Shown here in pieces: positions 49,237-52,991 of a stretch of DNA of 52,991 nt. Origin of the DNA: an uncultured Megasphaera sp. GTDB taxonomy: Bacteria; Bacillota; Negativicutes; Veillonellales; Megasphaeraceae. Below the pieces are notes generated by a model. The model was given only the letters and a program-made list of their open reading frames with translations. It searched no databases and was not told the DNA's origin. The translations under genes and the position numbers were made by a program. Positions within the stretch are counted from its first letter, which is position 1, and the number at the start of each line of letters is the position of its first letter. Where the stretch lies: positions 1 through 52,991 of the forward strand of contig USGG01000007.1 of NCBI GenBank assembly GCA_900554215.1, written 5' to 3'.

Positions 49237-50070
49237 ATGTCTAATGTGGCGCAAACTACCTTGGCGAAGTCCGTATCGTACAGCGGTATCGGCCTGCACG
49301 CTGCCGAGGAAGTCCACATGGTGCTGTGCCCTGCTCCGGCTAATACAGGCATTGTATTTATCCGCACCGATTTGCCGGGCCGTCCGTCCGTAAAGGCCCA
49401 TTTGTCCAATGTGACCAATACGATGCGGGCGACGACGCTGGAAGACGGCGAAGCAAAGGTGTTTACGGTAGAGCATGTATTGTCGGCGTTGAACGGATTG
49501 CAAATAGATAACTGCATCATAGAAATGGATTCGGCAGAGCCGCCCGTAGCGGACGGCAGCAGCCTGAATTTCGTCGAACTTATCGAACAGGCCGGCGTGC
49601 AGGAGCTGGACGAGCCGCGGCGGGAATTGGTCGTGCGCAGGCAGCATCTTGTGCAGGAAGACGATAAGTTCATCGCCATCGTGCCGTACGACGGCTTCCG
49701 CATCACCTTTACGTCCATCAATCCCCATCCGCTGCTGGGCGTGCAGTTTTTTGACGCGGAAATCACCAAGGAGTCCTATGTGAAGGAAATCGCCTACGCC
49801 CGCACCATCGCCTTTACGGAAGAGCTGGAAATGATGAAGCAGCTGGGATTAGGCAAGGGCGGCACCCTGGAAAATGTCGTCGTATACGACAAGGAGGAAT
49901 GCCTGTCGGTTCCCCGCGTCGACGACGAGCTGGTACGCCATAAGGTGCTGGATATCATCGGAGACATGGCAATGATCGGTCGTCCCCTGAAGGGGCATAT
50001 CATTGCCGTAAAATCAAGCCATAAATTAAACAGTCTTCTGACGAATAAAATTGCGGAAGAATTAGATTAA
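49237..50070 (+). CDS. lpxC: UDP-3-O-acyl-N-acetylglucosamine deacetylase
   Basis: Zinc enzyme of 277 residues that catalyses the committed step of lipid A synthesis. Conserved zinc ligands are seen in TVEHVLSALNG (His) and RHKVLDIIGDMAMIG (His and Asp). AEPPVADGSSLNFVE and the IAYARTIAF segment are other LpxC motifs. I start at 49237 (MSNVAQTT), behind AAAGGAGGG; the longer reading of 15 residues lies in the leader. It opens a gene block with fabZ and lpxA, the classical outer-membrane order. The presence of lipid A genes marks a diderm Firmicute. Confidence 0.95.
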   Translation: MSNVAQTTLAKSVSYSGIGLHAAEEVHMVLCPAPANTGIVFIRTDLPGRPSVKAHLSNVTNTMRATTLEDGEAKVFTVEHVLSALNGLQIDNCIIEMDSAEPPVADGSSLNFVELIEQAGVQELDEPRRELVVRRQHLVQEDDKFIAIVPYDGFRITFTSINPHPLLGVQFFDAEITKESYVKEIAYARTIAFTEELEMMKQLGLGKGGTLENVVVYDKEECLSVPRVDDELVRHKVLDIIGDMAMIGRPLKGHIIAVKSSHKLNSLLTNKIAEELD

Positions 50071-50082
50071 GGAGGAATTCAT

Positions 50083-50529
50083 ATGATTTTGGAAGTAACG
50101 GATATTATGGAAATTTTGCCTCATCGCTATCCTATGCTGCTCGTAGACCGCATCATCGAGCTGGAACCGATGAAATACGCTATCGGCATTAAAAACGCGA
50201 CGTTCAACGAACTGTTTTTCCAGGGCCACTTCCCGGGTCAGCCGGTTATGCCGGGCGTGTTGCTGGCGGAAGCCATGGCCCAGGTCGGCGGCGTCACGCT
50301 GCTCTATCCGGAAGAAAACCGCGGCCTGATTCCGTATTTTACGGGCATCGACAAGCTGCGCTTCCGTCACCCCGTCCATCCGGGCGACCAGGTCATCATG
50401 CGCGCCGATATTGAAAAGATCAAAGGCCGCATGGGCAAGGTGAAAGCACAGTGCCACGTAGGCGACACCCTTTGTGCCGAAGGCGAATACTTATTCGCTC
50501 TCATGCCGGGTCAGAATAGCAAGAAATAA
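50083..50529 (+). CDS. fabZ: 3-hydroxyacyl-ACP dehydratase FabZ
   Basis: Hot-dog fold dehydratase of 148 residues in fatty acid elongation. The catalytic region PHRYPMLLVDRIIE and FQGHFPGQPVMPGVLLAEAM provides the His and the Glu. Placement between lpxC and lpxA matches many Gram-negative genomes, since FabZ and Lpx enzymes draw on the same 3-hydroxyacyl-ACP pool. AAGGAGGA precedes the ATG. Confidence 0.95.
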   Translation: MILEVTDIMEILPHRYPMLLVDRIIELEPMKYAIGIKNATFNELFFQGHFPGQPVMPGVLLAEAMAQVGGVTLLYPEENRGLIPYFTGIDKLRFRHPVHPGDQVIMRADIEKIKGRMGKVKAQCHVGDTLCAEGEYLFALMPGQNSKK

Positions 50530-50537
50530 TTTTATTG

Positions 50538-50575
50538 CATTTTCGTCGGATAGGAGAGAAAAACGGCGAAAATGG
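50538..50575 (+). promoter_or_regulatory. Hairpin in the fabZ-lpxA gap
   Basis: CATTTTCGTCG pairs with CGGCGAAAATG (11 bp, one G-U) around a purine-rich loop. The gap of about 190 bases also holds CCTGC/GCAGG (about 50683-50702) and a lone TTGACA at 50634 without a good -10 box. Regulation or mRNA processing is possible; I cannot name a class. Confidence 0.45.
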
Positions 50576-50719
50576 AAGATAAGGAAATAAAATGTGCTGT
50601 TTTTAAAGTGAAAAAGAGGGCATATTTTTCTTTTTGACATACGACTATATACCGTAGAGAGGGATTAATTTAAACAAGCTCCTGCTGTGGCGGCGGCAGG
50701 AACGCGAGGAGTGACTTGA

Positions 50720-51532
50720 ATGACCGAGGAAAAAGAAACTATGCAGCAAAGCATAATACATCCAACGGCTGTTATAGATCCGGCGGCGCAGATCGGCGCC
50801 GGCGTAAAAATCGGCCCCTATGCCGTGATTGGCCCGAACGTCGTCATCGGCGACGGCACGGAAATTATGGCTCATGTTACGATCGACGGCTGGACTAAAA
50901 TCGGTAAAAACTGCCGGTTCTTCCCCAGCGCGTCCATCGGCTCGGAACCGCAGGATTTGAAATTTAAAGGCGAAAAAAGCTACGTCATTATCGGAGACCG
51001 CTCCGTATTCCGCGAATTCGTAACAGTCAGCCGCGCGACGGGCGAAGAAGAAGAAACGCGGATCGGCAACGACTGCCTGTTCCAGGCGTGCACCCACGTC
51101 GCCCATAACTGTATTATCGGCAATAACGTCATCATGAGCAACTGCGCCGGCCTGGCCGGCCACGTCGTCGTAGAAGACCGCGTCGTTATCGGCGGCATCG
51201 CCGGCGTGCATCAGTTCGTCAAGATAGGCAGAAACAGCATGATCGGCGGCTTAGCCAAAGTCGTGCAGGATATTCCGCCCTTCGTCATCGCCGACGGACA
51301 GCCGGCGCGCTGCATCGGCCTGAACAGTGTAGGCTTGTCGCGCGCAGGGATTCCTGAAAACGTGCGGCGCGAGCTGAAAAAGGCCTTCCGCCTGCTCTAT
51401 CGTTCCGGCTTGAACTTAGGCCAGGCGATTGCCGAAATGGAACAGGAGCTGGACAGCTCGGAAGAAGTTGAACATTTTCTCCGGTTCCTCCGCAATGCCG
51501 ATCGGGGCATTTGCCGGGGCACGAAAGATTGA
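50720..51532 (+). CDS. lpxA: UDP-N-acetylglucosamine O-acyltransferase
   Basis: Trimeric left-handed beta-helix enzyme of 270 residues that adds a 3-hydroxyacyl chain to UDP-GlcNAc, the first step of lipid A. Hexapeptide repeats run from about 11 to 190 (IIHPTAVIDPAAQIGAGVKI and onward). The catalytic His is in QACTHVAHNCIIGN, and GGIAGVHQFVKIG is conserved. The C-terminal helical part (RRELKKAFRLLYRSG) contacts the acyl carrier protein. GAGGAG precedes the ATG. A terminator follows. Confidence 0.95.
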   Translation: MTEEKETMQQSIIHPTAVIDPAAQIGAGVKIGPYAVIGPNVVIGDGTEIMAHVTIDGWTKIGKNCRFFPSASIGSEPQDLKFKGEKSYVIIGDRSVFREFVTVSRATGEEEETRIGNDCLFQACTHVAHNCIIGNNVIMSNCAGLAGHVVVEDRVVIGGIAGVHQFVKIGRNSMIGGLAKVVQDIPPFVIADGQPARCIGLNSVGLSRAGIPENVRRELKKAFRLLYRSGLNLGQAIAEMEQELDSSEEVEHFLRFLRNADRGICRGTKD

Positions 51533-51540
51533 CGGATACG

Positions 51541-51577
51541 AAAAAGGAGGGAGATGCGTTCTCGCCTCCTTTTTTTC
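51541..51577 (+). terminator. Terminator between lpxA and lpxI
   Basis: AAAAAGGAGG and CCTCCTTTTT arms with an inner GAG/CTC stem end in a run of seven T. It separates the lpx genes into two transcripts. Confidence 0.9.
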
Positions 51578-51597
51578 TTGTAATATGTGCTGTATTA

Positions 51598-51626
51598 CTG
51601 ACATACGGCGCATTTTTTTGTATAAT
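51598..51626 (+). promoter_or_regulatory. lpxI promoter
   Basis: CTGACA (51598-51603), 17 bp, TATAAT (51621-51626), about 40 bases before the start. Confidence 0.75.
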
Positions 51627-51667
51627 ATAAAAATGGATATTTTATTCATTTGTAAGGGTGATACGCA

Positions 51668-52483
51668 ATGGAAAAAGTCGGATTGTTCGCTGGCGTAGGC
51701 CAGCTGCCTGTAGAATTTATGCGCGCCGCCAAGATGCTGGGCCATGAAGTCGTAGTCATCGCCGTCGTCGACGGCGTAGCGCCGGAACTGGAGCAAGAAG
51801 CCGACGCTTACTACGCCATCAACGTGGCCAAGCTGGATAAGGTCATTAAAACCATGAAAAAAGAAGGCGTGACCAAGGTCACGATGATCGGCAAGGTTAC
51901 GAAGGAAATCCTGTTCAAGGGATTGAAATTCCCCGACCTGCGGGCTATCAAGCTGTTGGCTAAGCTCCGCAACCGCAAGGACGATACGATCATGCTGGCA
52001 ATTGTCGAAGAAATCGAAAAGGACGGCATTGAAGTCGTCGATCAGACGCTGTACCTCAAGCCGCTCATGCCGCCGACGGGCGTGCTGACGAAGCGCCGGC
52101 CTACTCCGGAGGAAGAGGACGATATCCGCTTCGGCTTCGTTACGGCGAAGGCTATGGGCGGCATGGATATCGGCCAGACCGTCGTCGTAAAGAACAAGGC
52201 CGTCATGGCCGTTGAAGCCATTGAAGGAACGGATGCCTGCATCCGCCGCGGCGGCGAGCTGGGACGGGGAAAATCGGTCGTCGTAAAGGTCGCCAAGCCG
52301 AATCAGGACGTGCGGTTCGACGTGCCGGCCGTAGGAAAGCAGACCATTCAGTCCATGCTGGACAGCGGCTGCACCGTCCTGGCAATGGAAGCGGAACGGA
52401 CCTTGTTTGTCGAACAGGAAGAGGTCTTGAGGCTGGCCAATGCCCATGATTTGTGCATCTGTGCCGTAGATAAGACGTTCTGA
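51668..52483 (+). CDS. lpxI: UDP-2,3-diacylglucosamine pyrophosphatase LpxI
   Basis: Protein of 271 residues in the DUF1009/LpxI family, which hydrolyses UDP-2,3-diacylglucosamine to lipid X; it replaces LpxH in many bacteria. It begins VGLFAGVGQLPVEFMRAAKM, with RNRKDDTIMLAIVEEIEKDG in the middle, and the C-terminal GTDACIRRGGELGRGKSVVV and VPAVGKQTIQSM characteristic of the family. It has its own promoter and AAGGG site, and lpxB follows after 13 bases. Confidence 0.93.
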   Translation: MEKVGLFAGVGQLPVEFMRAAKMLGHEVVVIAVVDGVAPELEQEADAYYAINVAKLDKVIKTMKKEGVTKVTMIGKVTKEILFKGLKFPDLRAIKLLAKLRNRKDDTIMLAIVEEIEKDGIEVVDQTLYLKPLMPPTGVLTKRRPTPEEEDDIRFGFVTAKAMGGMDIGQTVVVKNKAVMAVEAIEGTDACIRRGGELGRGKSVVVKVAKPNQDVRFDVPAVGKQTIQSMLDSGCTVLAMEAERTLFVEQEEVLRLANAHDLCICAVDKTF

Positions 52484-52496
52484 CAGAGGAGTTTTC

Positions 52497-52991
52497 ATGA
52501 AAATCATGTTTTCCGCCGGCGAAGCGTCCGGCGATATGCACGGCGCCAACCTGGCAAAGGCCCTGCGGGAGCTGGACCCCGGCGTAGAATTGCTGGGCAT
52601 GGGCGGAGCCCGTATGGAAGAGGCCGGCGTAAACATCATATATGATATTAAAAATCTGGGATTCATCGGCGTAGGTGAAATTCTGCGCAAAATTCCCTTT
52701 TTCTTCCGTCTCCGCGACTTTCTCATCCAGAAGATGAAGGAAGAAAAACCGGATTTGCTGGTCTGCATCGATTATCCCGGCTTTAATATGCAGCTCATCA
52801 AGAAGGCCAAGGCCGCCGGCATTACCGTCGTCTATTACATCTTGCCGACGATATGGGCCTGGCACAAGAGCCGGGGCCATACGATTGCCAAGTATTCCGA
52901 TTTGGCTATTTCCCTGTTTCCCTTTGAGGCAGACATGTATAAGGCCATGGGAACAAACGTCGTCTATGCGGGTCATCCGCTCCTCGACTCG
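52497..52991 (+). CDS. lpxB: Lipid-A-disaccharide synthase (partial, cut by window end)
   Basis: The first 165 codons of LpxB, which joins lipid X with UDP-diacylglucosamine to form the lipid A disaccharide. MKIMFSAGEASGDMHGANLA is the diagnostic start, and LLVCIDYPGFNMQL and YYILPTIWAWHKSRG are family motifs. GAGGAG precedes the ATG at 52497. The frame remains open at the right edge, so the gene continues outside the window. Confidence 0.95.
   Translation, partial: MKIMFSAGEASGDMHGANLAKALRELDPGVELLGMGGARMEEAGVNIIYDIKNLGFIGVGEILRKIPFFFRLRDFLIQKMKEEKPDLLVCIDYPGFNMQLIKKAKAAGITVVYYILPTIWAWHKSRGHTIAKYSDLAISLFPFEADMYKAMGTNVVYAGHPLLDS

Noticed and set aside
50634..50662. TTGACA in the fabZ-lpxA gap as a promoter for lpxA
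   Set aside because: No acceptable -10 box lies 16-18 bp downstream, so it is recorded only as part of the gap.

Overview
The window is a chromosomal segment from a Gram-negative Firmicute of the class Negativicutes, most like Megasphaera or a close relative in the Veillonellales. Three things point there. There is a lipid A cluster (lpxC-fabZ-lpxA-lpxI-lpxB) inside an otherwise Firmicute-type gene set (ScpAB, Rex, RNase HIII, a T-box leader, UPF0735 ACT protein). IspH is fused to ribosomal protein S1. Lactate and keto-acid genes are present (GlcD-type dehydrogenase, LarB/LarC nickel-pincer genes, IlvD). The species assignment is inference; no database was searched.

Layout. 1-632: 3' end of a 23S rRNA gene, a 5S gene and a terminator, then a short spacer with an imperfect duplication. 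950-3068 (-): an OmpR-family two-component pair. 3337-6639: a metallo-beta-lactamase-fold protein and two tandem DUF445 membrane proteins. 6721-13466: an MGMT-domain protein (-), a GlcD-type FAD dehydrogenase, a radical SAM protein (-), CstA (-) and a GldA-like dehydrogenase, with gene remnants near 8.65-8.98 kb. 13560-18999: a CobT-like protein lacking the catalytic glutamates, LarC1, a FadR-type GntR regulator, then IlvD and a BASS transporter behind a palindromic operator. 19328-19584: tRNA Gly-Cys-Leu. 19725-26212: scpA-scpB-rluB-HI0933 family-cmk-plsC-ispH/rpsA in tightly spaced or overlapping order. 26288-29852: der-plsY, then rsmD-coaD-coiled-coil protein. 29934-35158: TrmH-family methyltransferase, LarB, LarC2, RNase HIII, YdjC-family deacetylase, sugar epimerase, ACT protein. 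35191-38224: hom-thrB-nudC.

38285-41760 is a visibly AT-rich island that differs sharply in base and codon use from both flanks. It holds a complete His-Xaa-Ser (Hxs) system: an exported precursor ending in seven H-x-S triplets (HxsA), the small protein HxsD, and two radical SAM enzymes (HxsB, HxsC). This is the most distinctive system in the window; I know of no established chemical structure for its product. From 41797 the GC-richer core resumes with a valine T-box leader, valS, folC, an O-antigen-ligase-like protein, rex with a Rex box on its own promoter, a lone GT51 transglycosylase (-), and the lipid A genes, the last of which (lpxB) runs off the right edge.

How the parts connect. LarC, the nickel insertase of the nickel-pincer cofactor, is present as two separate genes about 16 kb apart: LarC1 beside the CobT-like gene, LarC2 directly after LarB. 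With the GlcD-type dehydrogenase this fits a lactate-using anaerobe that interconverts lactate enantiomers. The GntR gene sits immediately before the ilvD-BASS operon, whose promoter is overlapped by palindromes, so it is the obvious candidate regulator there.
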